A DNA stretch of 64,000 nt from VGTK01 sp046327915 (GTDB lineage: Bacteria > Desulfobacterota > Binatia > UBA12015), in the NCBI GenBank assembly GCA_046327915.1, contig JAXLXO010000002.1, positions 372,001 through 436,000 of the forward strand. The letters run 5' to 3'. Numbering within the stretch: position 1 is the stretch's first letter; every line of letters starts with the position of its first letter. Positions 1-8,760 of this stretch are shown here, one piece after another. A program made the position numbers and the translations under genes. The notes below the pieces were generated by a model that was not told where the DNA came from, ran no database searches, and worked only from the letters and a program-made list of their open reading frames with translations.

Positions 1-328
1 CGCCCGGGCGCCGCGCTGACAGCCACGCGCCGAGCTGCACGTGCTGGTGCAGCTGCGTCGCGAGGCGTCCGTGCCCGGGAAGCGCACGGGGCGCCTCGAC
101 CAGCCGCGCGCGCGGCACCGGCTGCAGCAGCTCGGCGCCACGCTCGACCACGCAGCCGAGGCGCCCGGGAGCGGCCAGCGCGTCGAGCGCTCCGACCAGC
201 GCCGCGGCGTACGTGCCGATGCCGCGTCCGCCGTGCGCCTTGAAGCCCTGCTGCAGCCCACGCGCGTCGAGCCAGACGGCGCGCGCCGGGCTCGTCGCGG
301 CGGCATTCTCTCCACGATCGGTGGCCAC
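1..328 (-). CDS. GT4-type glycosyltransferase, N-terminal part (truncated by window edge)
   Basis: Reading the minus strand from the GTG at 328-326 gives 109 uninterrupted codons that run off the left edge; an in-frame TAA lies four codons before the GTG. After a short lead the protein reads AVWLDARGLQQGF and then GRGIGTYAAALVGAL, the nucleotide-binding glycine loop at the start of GT-B family 4 glycosyltransferases. Family knowledge: such enzymes transfer sugars from NDP-sugars on the cytoplasmic face of the membrane. The catalytic C-terminal half (E-x7-E region) is outside the window, so donor and acceptor cannot be guessed. It is divergent from the methyltransferase that starts at 459, with a shared 130-base promoter space. 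Confidence 0.7.
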   Translation of the reverse strand, partial: MATDRGENAAATSPARAVWLDARGLQQGFKAHGGRGIGTYAAALVGALDALAAPGRLGCVVERGAELLQPVPRARLVEAPRALPGHGRLATQLHQHVQLGAWLSARRPG

Positions 329-458
329 GCTCGGCGCGCTTTACCGGACGCCCCGCGAGCGGGCACGCCTCCGGCACGGCGACGCTTGCCTGCGGAAGCG
401 CGACGCGGCAGATCCAGCTACAGTGCCCGCCGCGGGCGCCGCCCGACCGAGATCCCCC

Positions 459-1358
459 GTGCACGACAACCTGTTCGAATCCGAAGAGAGCATCCGCGCG
501 CGGCGGCGGTCCGGCGAGCAGCCCCCCTGCGCGCTGTGCGGCGGACGGTCGTTCACGCACCTGTTCCACAAGCAGGGCTACGACTTCGAGCGCTGCGCCG
601 ACTGCTCGCTGGTCCGCCTCGACCCGCTGCCGACACCCGAGCTGCTGGCCGAGATCTACGAGCGCTCGTACCGCGAGGGCCTGTACGCGATGTTCGCGAA
701 GGCCGACGACGTGCGCAGCGCGACCGCGCGCGCGCGGGTCGCGGCGATCGCGCCGCACGTGCCGGCCGGACCGTGGCTCGACGTCGGCTGCTCGACCGGC
801 GCTCTGCTCCAGGCGGCGGTCGATCGCGGCATCGACGCGGAAGGGATCGAGCTGTCGGCGGTCGCCGTCGAGGCGGCGCGGTCGCGCGGGCTGCGTGCGA
901 CGCAGATCGCGGCCGACGACTTCGTGCCCGAGCGCCGCTACGCGTGCATCACCGCGTTCGACCTCGTCGAGCACCTGATCGACCCGAATGCGTTCCTCGC
1001 CCGGGTGCGCGACTGGCTCGCGCCGGGCGGACGCCTCGCGATCACCGTGCCCGACATCCGCAGCGCGCAGGCGCGCGTGATGGGACGGCACTGGTACTAC
1101 TACGCGCCGCCGGTGCACGTGAACTACTTCGACCGCGACACCATCGTCCGCCTGCTCGCGCGCCACGGACTGACCACCGTGCAGATCGGCGGCGCACCGA
1201 AGGTCATGACGATCGACTACGTGCTGCAGTCGCTCGCGGCGTTCAACCCGCTCCTGCACCGGGGTGCCAGCGTGCTCGGGTCCTTGACGCCCGCGTCGCT
1301 GCGCCGCCGCCCGCTGCGCATCCCGGTCGGCGAGCTCCTGGTTCTGGCGTCGGCTTGA
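459..1358 (+). CDS. Class I SAM methyltransferase with N-terminal zinc-ribbon-like cysteines
   Basis: 299 residues from a GTG at 459; longer upstream starts give only low-complexity Arg/Ala sequence. Two CxxC pairs (Cys24/27 and Cys46/49) look like a small zinc ribbon. A Rossmann methyltransferase domain follows, with motif I LDVGCSTG at 107-114, an acidic residue ending strand 2 (GIEL near 129-132) and FDLVEHLIDP as motif II. The late segment WYYYAPPVHVNYF is shared in spirit with the methyltransferase at 27716-28699. Such zinc-ribbon methyltransferases are common in sugar and polyketide modification clusters, so sugar methylation is an inference. Its TGA overlaps the TTG start of the next gene by four bases. 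Confidence 0.85.
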   Translation: MHDNLFESEESIRARRRSGEQPPCALCGGRSFTHLFHKQGYDFERCADCSLVRLDPLPTPELLAEIYERSYREGLYAMFAKADDVRSATARARVAAIAPHVPAGPWLDVGCSTGALLQAAVDRGIDAEGIELSAVAVEAARSRGLRATQIAADDFVPERRYACITAFDLVEHLIDPNAFLARVRDWLAPGGRLAITVPDIRSAQARVMGRHWYYYAPPVHVNYFDRDTIVRLLARHGLTTVQIGGAPKVMTIDYVLQSLAAFNPLLHRGASVLGSLTPASLRRRPLRIPVGELLVLASA

Positions 1359-3541
1359 AGCGCGAGCCGGACGAGACGCGCGATCCGCTCTGGCTCACGC
1401 TGGCGGTCGCGATCGCCGCCGTCGGCGTGCAGCTGCCGATCTTCGACCGCTGGTTCGCGCTGCTGGACGAGGGCTACATCCTCGAGATCGCGGACGACAT
1501 CAACCGCGGCAACGTCCTCTACCGCGACGTGAACGTCGACGCGCCGTTTCCCGGCGCGTTCTACCTGCTCGCGTGGTGGTTCCGCCTCGTCGGCAGCTCG
1601 GTGCTGAGCTCTCGCGTGCTGGTGATCGCGGGCTTCGCGCTCTTCGCGACCGCGTCGTTCCGCATCGCGCGCGCGCTGCTGCCACGCGCGTGGTCGTTCG
1701 GACTGCTGGCGGTGATCCTCTGCTACCGCGTCTGGGCCTTCCCGCACTGGCACATCTACAGCTACTCGCTGGTTTCGGCGGCGCTGCTGTCGGCGGCGGT
1801 CGCGCTGGTGATGTCCTTCGTCGGCCGCGGCGGACCCGCGCGCGTCGTGGCGGCCGGCGTGCTCGCCGGCGCGGCGGTGATGAGCAAGCAGGACTACGGG
1901 CTCGCCGTCAGCGGGCTCGTGACGCTGGTGCTCGCGTTCGACGGCATCGCGCGGCGCGCGCCCGGCGCGACGATCATCGGCGGACTCGCGGCGGCACTGC
2001 GCTTCGTCGCCGGCGGAGCCGCGGTGGTCCTGCCGTCGCTCGCGTACTTCGCGTGGCAGGGCGCGCTCGACGACCTCGTCAATCAGGCCTTTCTCGTCCC
2101 ACTGTCGGGCGCGCTGCAGTTCACCTACACGCGCCTGCCGAACCTGACGCCGCTGTTCGCGCAGGACCCGGCCCTGCGCGCCGAGATCGGCAGCTACTTC
2201 CCGTCGATCCTGGCGACGCTGTGGTGGGGCACGATCGGCACGGGACACGCGTGGAAGCAGACCGCGGTCTGGGACACGACGCTGAAGCTGGTCTACTGGG
2301 CGCCGCTGTTCGTGACCGGGACGGCCACGGTGCTGTGGCTCGGCGGCGTGGTGCGGCGTCTCGCGAGCGGACTTCCGGCCGACGATCCGCGCCGGCTCGA
2401 GGACGCGCGCAAGCTCGTGCTGCTCGCCTGGGCGTGCGGCTTCCTCGCCGCGTTCAACCGCCCGCGCGACTGGGTGCACCTGATGATGATCTACCCGCCG
2501 TCGGTCGTCGTCGGCGCGGTGCTGCTCGAGCGCGTGTCCGTGCGCCTGCCGCGTCCGGCGCGGATCGCGTGGGCGGCGGCGTGCGCGTTGCCGGTGCTCG
2601 CGCTCTGCGCCGTGTCGGTGCTGCTCGTGCGCGACCTGCGCCGCGACGTGAGCTACGCGCTCGCCACACCGCGCGGCGGCGTGCGCATCGATCCGCGCAA
2701 CGGACCGATCATCGACGAGTTGCTCGCGTACGTCGACGAGAACGTGCCGCCGGGCGAGCCGCTGCCGGTCTACCCCGTGCAGCCGATGCTCGAGTTCCTC
2801 GCCGGGCGCGACGCGGCGGGCGGCTTCCACGTCATCTGGCCGGTGCAGGACCCGACGCGGGACGACCGCATCGTCGCCGACCTCGACCGTCGCAAGCCGA
2901 GCACCATCGTCTACAGCCTGTCGCAGTACCAGCACCTCGGAACGGTGCAGAAGAACGCGCCCAAGCTGTTCGCGTATCTGGTCGCGAACTACGAGATCGC
3001 GCGCGTGCTGTCGCGCGAGGCGAACGGTCCGCTGGTGACGATCCTGCGCCGCCGCGGCGCCGCGCCCGAGGGCGATTCTCTGCTGGAGCGCACCGCGCCG
3101 GCGGCGGCGACGCTGACGCGCGCGCGCTGGCCGTTCGCCGAGGTGCTCACGCAGACGGTCACGCTCGACACCGATCCGCGGCCGGCGTTCCTGAAGCTGC
3201 GCGTGCCGCCGGGCGGCGGCACGCTGCGCGGCTCCTTCGGCGTCAATCCGGACCGCTGGCTCGGGCTGCGCAGCGGCCCGTTCCGCTTCGCGATCGTCGT
3301 GCTGAGCATGCGCGCGATGAGCGACCGCGGCGAGCGCCGCCTCGTGCTCGAGCGCTTCGTCGACCCGGCGCGCAACGTCGCCGACCGCCAGTGGTTCCCC
3401 GTCGACGTGAACCTCGACGACTTCGCGGGCGAGGAGATCCTGCTCGGGCTGTCGGTGTCGACGCCCAATCTGCCCGACGATCCGGGCGACCTCGCCGGCT
3501 GGGCGGAGCCGCGGCTCGTGCCGCGCGCCGCCGCGAACTGA
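1355..3541 (+). CDS. Polytopic GT-C-like membrane protein
   Basis: 728 residues starting at TTG 1355, whose TTGA overlaps the stop of the preceding methyltransferase; extending upstream would only read through that gene in another frame. The N-terminal membrane segment is followed by an acidic pair (Asp38-Glu39) in the first outer loop, the position of the catalytic Asp in GT-C enzymes such as ArnT and PMT. Many hydrophobic helices cover about 12-440, then a soluble domain of about 280 residues. It shares the layout DEG then LYRDVNVDAPFPGAFY with the proteins at 32442-35510 and 44934-46841. Likely role: transfer of a sugar from polyprenyl phosphate to an acceptor on the outer side of the inner membrane. 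Substrate unknown. Confidence 0.8.
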   Translation: MKREPDETRDPLWLTLAVAIAAVGVQLPIFDRWFALLDEGYILEIADDINRGNVLYRDVNVDAPFPGAFYLLAWWFRLVGSSVLSSRVLVIAGFALFATASFRIARALLPRAWSFGLLAVILCYRVWAFPHWHIYSYSLVSAALLSAAVALVMSFVGRGGPARVVAAGVLAGAAVMSKQDYGLAVSGLVTLVLAFDGIARRAPGATIIGGLAAALRFVAGGAAVVLPSLAYFAWQGALDDLVNQAFLVPLSGALQFTYTRLPNLTPLFAQDPALRAEIGSYFPSILATLWWGTIGTGHAWKQTAVWDTTLKLVYWAPLFVTGTATVLWLGGVVRRLASGLPADDPRRLEDARKLVLLAWACGFLAAFNRPRDWVHLMMIYPPSVVVGAVLLERVSVRLPRPARIAWAAACALPVLALCAVSVLLVRDLRRDVSYALATPRGGVRIDPRNGPIIDELLAYVDENVPPGEPLPVYPVQPMLEFLAGRDAAGGFHVIWPVQDPTRDDRIVADLDRRKPSTIVYSLSQYQHLGTVQKNAPKLFAYLVANYEIARVLSREANGPLVTILRRRGAAPEGDSLLERTAPAAATLTRARWPFAEVLTQTVTLDTDPRPAFLKLRVPPGGGTLRGSFGVNPDRWLGLRSGPFRFAIVVLSMRAMSDRGERRLVLERFVDPARNVADRQWFPVDVNLDDFAGEEILLGLSVSTPNLPDDPGDLAGWAEPRLVPRAAAN

Positions 3542-3559
3542 GCGGGCGGCGCGCGCCGA

Positions 3560-5968
3560 TCAGGCGGTCGGCGTCGCCGTCGTCTCGACCTGCGGCAGGC
3601 GCAGGAACGCGGTCACGCCGATCAGGTAGCAGACCAGGCCCGCGAGGATGACGGTGTTGAAGCCGGTCGTCATCGCGAGGATCGTCGCCAGCACCGACGC
3701 CACCACCGAGCAGAAGCCGTTCACCGCCCAGCACCACGCGACGAAGCGCTCGTGGTGCGTGGTCACGCTCGACACGGCGCGCAGCCCGATCGGCATGAAC
3801 GACCCCAGCACGAGGCCGAGCGGCAGCAGGACCAGGATCGTCAACACGACGCGCAGCGCGAACGGAAAGCCGACGGCGTGGTCGACCAGCGGCGTCAGGC
3901 CGAAGCGGTAGAACACCACCAGCACGACCAGCGTGCCGAGCAGCGCGCCCAGCGTGCGGTTGCGGTCGTCACCCCAGCGCTCGCTCAGCAGGCTGCCGAT
4001 ACCGGTCGAGATCAGCAGCGAGAACAGCGTCACCGTCAGCGAGTAGGTCGGGTAGCCGAGGAACAGCGTCAAGCGCTGGATCAGGCAGACCTCGATGAAC
4101 ATGAAGCCGAGGCCGAGCGCCGCGAAGTAGATGCCGGCGTTCAGCTTGTAGGGGATCTCGGTCCACACGTCGCGGATCGCGACCATCGGCAGCAGCAGGA
4201 AGATCGACGCGAACGTCACCGCGACGCCGAGCAGCACCAGCAGCAGGCGCTCGCCGATGCCCTCCTCGACGTTGAGCTTCGAGTGGTCGCTGTTGCCGAA
4301 CAGCACCGAGTCGAAGCCGACGAAGTGCCAGAAGAACGGCGAGTCGTCGGTGATCGGTCCGACCTTGTAGTTCAACCCCTTGTAGAACGCGTCGCGGTCC
4401 GCGCCCTCGAGCAGGATCGCCTTGCGCACCAGGCTGTCGGGATCGCTCGCGCGGCCCGAGTAGACCAGACGCGCGCCCTCGAGGGCCGAGGTCGTGGCAA
4501 GGAACTTCTCGACGTCCGCCGCGGTGAACGGCGACTTCTTCAGCAGGATGGTCGCCGACTCGAGGCGTCCGAAGCCGGGCGCCACCGACACCAGCACGTG
4601 CTGCTCGAAGTCCGGGATCCCCAGCTGCTTCAACGCTTCCCGCGCGGTGCCGATGTAGCGCACGGCGCGGTTCGGCTTGGTGTCGAAGTCGATCTCGCCG
4701 AACTGCGCACACAGGATGCCGTTCGGGTCGAGGTGGTTCATCGCCTCGACGATCATCTCCTTCGTGTAGAGGTAGCTCTCGGAGAGCACGAAGGCGCCCG
4801 AGGTCGCGGCGTTCATCGCGGCGTAGCTGTCCGGCGCGACCAGCCAGATCAGGTCGAACTCCTTGCCCGAGCCCTTGAGGAACGAGCGGCCTTCCGCGTT
4901 GACGATCGTGACCTTCGGGTCGTCGGCGATGTGGCCGGTGAAGTCCTTGAAGTGCGTCGTCAGCAGCGACACGGTCACCGGGTTCAGCTCGATGCCGGTG
5001 ATGTGGCTCGCACCGAGCCGCAGCGACGCGAGGATCTCGTTGCCGCCCGCCGAGCCGATGATCGCGACGCGCGGACCCGGCTTCAGGATGCGGAACGGAT
5101 ACGAGCGGTCCATCTTGTCGTAGCGCGTGAGCGACTCGGGGTTGCCGTCGTAGCCGAGCATCGACGAGCCGAGCGTGCCGTCGTGCACCAGGAAGTTGGT
5201 CGGCGGATTCGTTCCCGGCACCGGCACGACGTCGACGCGGAACACCGGGCTCCACTTCGAGAAGATCGGCTCGGCCTCGGCACCCTTCACCTTGTCGCGC
5301 ACCGGATCGGGCAGCGCGCGCGGGAAGAGCACGCCCAGCGCGAGACCGATCGCCGCGATCGCGACCGGCACCAGCGCACCGCGCCCGGCGCGCATCGCGA
5401 GCGGCAGTCCCGCGAACGCGAACGCGAGCCCGGACAGGAAGACAGCGCCGGGCGGCGAGATGATCGAGATCGCGGGGATCACGATCGCGCAGCCGAGCGC
5501 GGCGCCGAGCAGGTCGACCGCGTAGAGGCGTCCGATGCGGTCGGTCTGCGACGCGAAGATCTTCGCCAGAGCGATGCCGCCCGCCAGGAACGGCACGAAG
5601 AGCGTCACGCACACCAGCACGAGCTTCAGCAGCTCGAGGATCACCGTGCCCCAGCCCCCGCCCTGGGTGATCTTCATCACCATGAGGAACAGGTTCAGCG
5701 GCATGGTCGCGATCAGGAAGTAGCCGAGCAGGACCGTGCAGGCCGCGACCGTCGTGCAGCCGAGGATCAGCTTCTCCGGCAACGCGCGCCGCAGGCGCTC
5801 GTTGACCGCGACGAACACGCCGCCCGAGCCGAGGCCCAGCAGCGAGATGCCGATCACCAGGTACGTGAAGTAGTAGACCAGCTTGAACGAGAAGACGCGG
5901 GTGTAGGAAACCTCGAGCAGGATCACCGCGAGCGAAAGGAAGAAGGTTTCGAAATAGAGCTTGCGCAT
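3560..5968 (-). CDS. Spermidine-synthase-like domain embedded in a polytopic membrane protein
   Basis: 802 residues from ATG 5968, which begins directly with MRKLYFETFFLSLAVI and a chain of hydrophobic helices (about 1-225). A Rossmann aminopropyltransferase-like domain follows (about 235-510) with VAIIGSAGGNEIL as glycine loop, GIELNP as the acidic strand end and the family's SGAFVLSESYLYTKEM segment. A second membrane block (about 570-795) ends the protein. Membrane-fused spermidine synthase homologues are widespread in high-GC bacteria and mostly uncharacterised. The usual GGGDG/GGGRD loop is replaced by SAGGNE, so true polyamine synthesis is doubtful. It converges on the gene ending at 3541 and is divergent from 6126. 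Confidence 0.85.
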   Translation of the reverse strand: MRKLYFETFFLSLAVILLEVSYTRVFSFKLVYYFTYLVIGISLLGLGSGGVFVAVNERLRRALPEKLILGCTTVAACTVLLGYFLIATMPLNLFLMVMKITQGGGWGTVILELLKLVLVCVTLFVPFLAGGIALAKIFASQTDRIGRLYAVDLLGAALGCAIVIPAISIISPPGAVFLSGLAFAFAGLPLAMRAGRGALVPVAIAAIGLALGVLFPRALPDPVRDKVKGAEAEPIFSKWSPVFRVDVVPVPGTNPPTNFLVHDGTLGSSMLGYDGNPESLTRYDKMDRSYPFRILKPGPRVAIIGSAGGNEILASLRLGASHITGIELNPVTVSLLTTHFKDFTGHIADDPKVTIVNAEGRSFLKGSGKEFDLIWLVAPDSYAAMNAATSGAFVLSESYLYTKEMIVEAMNHLDPNGILCAQFGEIDFDTKPNRAVRYIGTAREALKQLGIPDFEQHVLVSVAPGFGRLESATILLKKSPFTAADVEKFLATTSALEGARLVYSGRASDPDSLVRKAILLEGADRDAFYKGLNYKVGPITDDSPFFWHFVGFDSVLFGNSDHSKLNVEEGIGERLLLVLLGVAVTFASIFLLLPMVAIRDVWTEIPYKLNAGIYFAALGLGFMFIEVCLIQRLTLFLGYPTYSLTVTLFSLLISTGIGSLLSERWGDDRNRTLGALLGTLVVLVVFYRFGLTPLVDHAVGFPFALRVVLTILVLLPLGLVLGSFMPIGLRAVSSVTTHHERFVAWCWAVNGFCSVVASVLATILAMTTGFNTVILAGLVCYLIGVTAFLRLPQVETTATPTA

Positions 5969-6125
5969 TCTCGGGAGAGAGGTTCGGCGGCGTTCGGCCC
6001 GCGGCGGTGGGTCCACCTCTCTACCGGGATGGGACGCCGCGGTAAACCCCGTGCGTGGCCCCCGCCGGGGGCCGGACGGCCGCGACATTGCCCGAGCCAC
6101 GCACCGTGTGCGAACCTTCCGGGGC

Positions 6126-6761
6126 ATGTCGGACGAGCGTCAGACCTTCGGTCAGCTGATCCGGAACTTCGTGCGCAGCGTGCCACCCTCGCGGCTCCTG
6201 AAGGTCTTCGCCGAGGAGTACCTGGGGACGCTGGTCCGCTCGTGGCCGGGGGTCGAGGGCTTCGTCATGCGCTACGGGCTTTACCGCCTGCTTTTCCAGC
6301 GCCTCGACGGCTTCTGCTACGTCTACCCGGGCGCGCGCCTGTCGCACACCTACGGCATCAGCGCCGGGAAGAACCTGATGATCAACGGCGGCGCCTTCAT
6401 CTACGGGCGCGGCGGGCTGCGCTTCGGCGACCACGTGATGATCGGGCCCAACGTGGTCATCGTCAGCTCCCAGCACCGCTTCGACGACCCGACGATCGAG
6501 ATGGTCTTCCAGGGCCACAAGACCGACTTCGTCGACGTCGGCAGCGACGTCTGGATCGGCGCCAACGCGGTCATCCTGCCCGGAGTGGCCATCGCCGACG
6601 GGACGGTGGTCAGCGCGGGCGCCGTGGTGACCCGCGATACCGAGCCCTACTCGATCGTCGGTGGGGTGCCGGCGGCGAAGATCGGCATGCGACCGCGCCT
6701 GCCGGCGGACCCGGGCGCCGTCGCCGAGGCGTCCGAGCGCGCCGCGGCCGGAGCCGCCTGA
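6126..6761 (+). CDS. Left-handed beta-helix acyltransferase (WbbJ/maltose-acetyltransferase type)
   Basis: 211 residues from ATG 6126; the reading frame is open further upstream but that stretch faces the divergent gene at 5968 and is only Arg/Gly-rich. After about 75 residues of alpha-helical lead, the sequence falls into hexapeptide turns (for example VGSDVWIGANAVILPGVAI, then VVSAGAVVTRD). The catalytic-type His lies in SSQHRFDDP. It ends with the typical SIVGGVPAAKIG. Enzymes of this family use acetyl-CoA to O- or N-acetylate a sugar in the cytoplasm. In this glycan region, sugar or O-antigen acetylation is the natural guess; the acceptor is not determinable. Confidence 0.9.
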   Translation: MSDERQTFGQLIRNFVRSVPPSRLLKVFAEEYLGTLVRSWPGVEGFVMRYGLYRLLFQRLDGFCYVYPGARLSHTYGISAGKNLMINGGAFIYGRGGLRFGDHVMIGPNVVIVSSQHRFDDPTIEMVFQGHKTDFVDVGSDVWIGANAVILPGVAIADGTVVSAGAVVTRDTEPYSIVGGVPAAKIGMRPRLPADPGAVAEASERAAAGAA

Positions 6762-6899
6762 GCGGCGCTCGAACCGTTCGGTCCGGCTCGCCCGCGCGAC
6801 CACGCAGACGCCGTGGCGTCGCCGGGCGGCGCAGCCGCCGCCGTGCGAATCCGGGCATGACTCCCGTTCGGCGCATGTGGTAGGGAAGCCGACGCTCCC

Positions 6900-7631
6900 A
6901 TGCTCTCTCCTTCCGCCAGGTGTCTCCTCCTCATCCCCGCCTTCAACGAGCGCCGCTCGATCGGCGAGGTGGTCGACCGCGTCCGCAACACCGGTCTCGA
7001 CCTCGACGTGCTGGTGGTGAACGACGGCTCGCGCGACGACACCGCCGCCATCGCGCGCGCGCACGGCGCGATCGTCGTGTCGCACCCGTTCAACCTCGGC
7101 TACGGCGCGGCGCTGCAGACCGGCTACAAGTTCGCGCTGCAGAACGGCTACGACCACGTCGTGCAGATGGACGCCGACGGCCAGCACGACCCGGCGTACA
7201 TCCCCGAGCTGCTGGCACCCGTCCGCGCCGGCGAGGCCGACGTCGTGATCGGCTCGCGCTTCGTCGAGGCGTCGGGCTACGAGATGGGCGGCGCGCGCAC
7301 GGCGGGACGGGTCTTCTTCCAGCGCGTGCTGGTGTGGTGCGGCGGGCCGCACATCGCGGATCCGACGTCGGGCCTGCAGGCGCTGTCGCGGCCGGTGTTC
7401 CGCTTCTGCTGCTCCGACTTCTACCCGTTCGACTTCCCGGACATCGACGTGCTGCTGCTCCTGCACCGCCAGGGCTTCCGCATCCGGGAGGTTCCGGTGC
7501 AGATGGCGCCGAGCCCGCCGATGCGGAAGCCGATGCACTACGGACTGCGCGCGGTCTACTATCCGTACAAGATGCTGCTCTCGACGTTCCGCAGCTGGCT
7601 CACGCCGCGCGTGAACCTGCAGCCCGAGTGA
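6900..7631 (+). CDS. Family 2 glycosyltransferase, DPM/GtrB-like
   Basis: 243 residues from ATG 6900. GT-A family 2 features are clear: LLLIPAFNERRSI at the N-terminus, VVNDGSRDDT, and the metal-binding QMDADGQHDP. No C-terminal membrane helices are present. The gene is followed after seven bases by a DUF2304 membrane protein, a pairing seen across many bacteria, where the small protein may anchor the soluble transferase. Probable role: making a polyprenyl-phosphate sugar (or adding a sugar to a lipid carrier) for the GT-C proteins nearby. The donor sugar is unknown. Confidence 0.9.
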   Translation: MLSPSARCLLLIPAFNERRSIGEVVDRVRNTGLDLDVLVVNDGSRDDTAAIARAHGAIVVSHPFNLGYGAALQTGYKFALQNGYDHVVQMDADGQHDPAYIPELLAPVRAGEADVVIGSRFVEASGYEMGGARTAGRVFFQRVLVWCGGPHIADPTSGLQALSRPVFRFCCSDFYPFDFPDIDVLLLLHRQGFRIREVPVQMAPSPPMRKPMHYGLRAVYYPYKMLLSTFRSWLTPRVNLQPE

Positions 7632-7638
7632 TCAAGCC

Positions 7639-8085
7639 ATGAATCCATCGACGATCGACGTCGACGTCCTCCGCCGGCTCGCCATCGAGCAGCCGGAGTC
7701 GCCGGCCACGCGCGTGCTCGCGATCGGCCTGTGCTCCGCGTTCCTGATCGCCGTGCTGGTGCTGGTCCGCCGCGGCCGGCTGCGCGAGGAGTACACCCCG
7801 ATCTGGACGGTGGTCGCGCTCGGCACGATGGTGCTGGCGCTGTGGTTCGATGCGCTGCGCATGCTGACGCGCCTCGTCGGCGCGTGGACGCCGAGCTCGA
7901 CCCTGTTCTTCTTCGGGCTCGTCTTCCTGCTCACCGTCTGCCTGAACTATGCGGTGCGGCTGTCGGGCCTGAGCCTGCAGGTCAAGCTGCTCGCGCAGGA
8001 GGTGGCGCTGCTGCGCCAGAAGCTCGCGGCCGCGACATCCGAGGGCGACGCGGCGGCCGGCGCGGACGACGCCCGGCCGCGATGA
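7639..8085 (+). CDS. DUF2304 small membrane protein
   Basis: 148 residues from ATG 7639. Three hydrophobic helices (about 25-43, 56-74 and 90-108) are followed by a short amphipathic or coiled tail (QVKLLAQEVALLRQKLAA). This matches the DUF2304 layout, which is nearly always encoded next to a family 2 glycosyltransferase, as here (6900-7631). No catalytic residues are recognised; a role as membrane anchor or partner of that transferase is inference from neighbourhood. Its TGA overlaps the ATG of the next gene (ATGA). Confidence 0.88.
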   Translation: MNPSTIDVDVLRRLAIEQPESPATRVLAIGLCSAFLIAVLVLVRRGRLREEYTPIWTVVALGTMVLALWFDALRMLTRLVGAWTPSSTLFFFGLVFLLTVCLNYAVRLSGLSLQVKLLAQEVALLRQKLAAATSEGDAAAGADDARPR

Positions 8086-8753
8086 GCGACGTCCCGAGCG
8101 CGTCCGGGAACGAGCAGCACGCCTTCTGGGAGACCGGCGGGCTCTACCGCCGGAGCGACCACCCCGTCGTCGAGCTGTTCGCGCGCCAGCGCGTCGCGTA
8201 CCTGACGGAGCGCGGGCTGCTCGCGGACGTGCGCACGCTGCTCGACGTCGGCGCCGGCAGCGGCTTCTCGAGCGCCTACTACCCGGACGCGATCCGCGTC
8301 GTCGCGACCGACTACGCGGCCGGCATGCTCGCGGGCAACCCCGCGCGTGACCGCGTGCGCGCGTCGGCGACCGAGCTGCCGTTCGCGGACGGCGCGTTCG
8401 ACGTCGTCGGCTGCTGGGAGCTGCTGCACCACCTCGACGACCCGGTCGCGGCGCTGCGCGACATGTGGCGCGTCGCGCGCCGCCGGCTGATCGTCTTCGA
8501 GCCCAACCGCATCAACCCGGGGCACGTCGTCCTGGGATTGACGCGCACCGAGGAGCGCAAGTCGCTGCTGTTCTCGCCGGGGCACGTGCGCCGCCTGGTG
8601 CGCGCCGCGACCGGACGCACCGCGCACCCGCAGCGCTGCGGCCTCCTGTTCCCGAACGTGACGCCGCTGCCGCTCGCGCGGCTGCTGGTGCGCCTGCCCT
8701 ACCGCGTGCCGCTGATCGCGATCTCGCAGCTCGTCGTGGTCGAGAAGGACTGA
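8082..8753 (+). CDS. Class I SAM-dependent methyltransferase
   Basis: 223 residues from ATG 8082, overlapping the previous stop by four bases. Methyltransferase_11-type core: LLDVGAGSGFSS as the SAM glycine loop, then TELPFADGAFDVVGCWELLHHLDDP covering motifs II and III, and RLIVFEPNRINPGH on strand 5. No extra domain or membrane segment. It belongs to the chain 6900-10845 of same-strand genes, so it probably methylates an intermediate of the same glycan or lipid product. Substrate not determinable from sequence. Confidence 0.88.
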   Translation: MSDVPSASGNEQHAFWETGGLYRRSDHPVVELFARQRVAYLTERGLLADVRTLLDVGAGSGFSSAYYPDAIRVVATDYAAGMLAGNPARDRVRASATELPFADGAFDVVGCWELLHHLDDPVAALRDMWRVARRRLIVFEPNRINPGHVVLGLTRTEERKSLLFSPGHVRRLVRAATGRTAHPQRCGLLFPNVTPLPLARLLVRLPYRVPLIAISQLVVVEKD

Positions 8754-8760
8754 CCCGTCC

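Noticed and set aside
41..1354. N-terminal extension of the first GT-C protein reaching back to position 41
   Set aside because: The extension is Arg/Ala-rich and overlaps a convincing methyltransferase in another frame; TTG at 1355 gives a clean four-base overlap.
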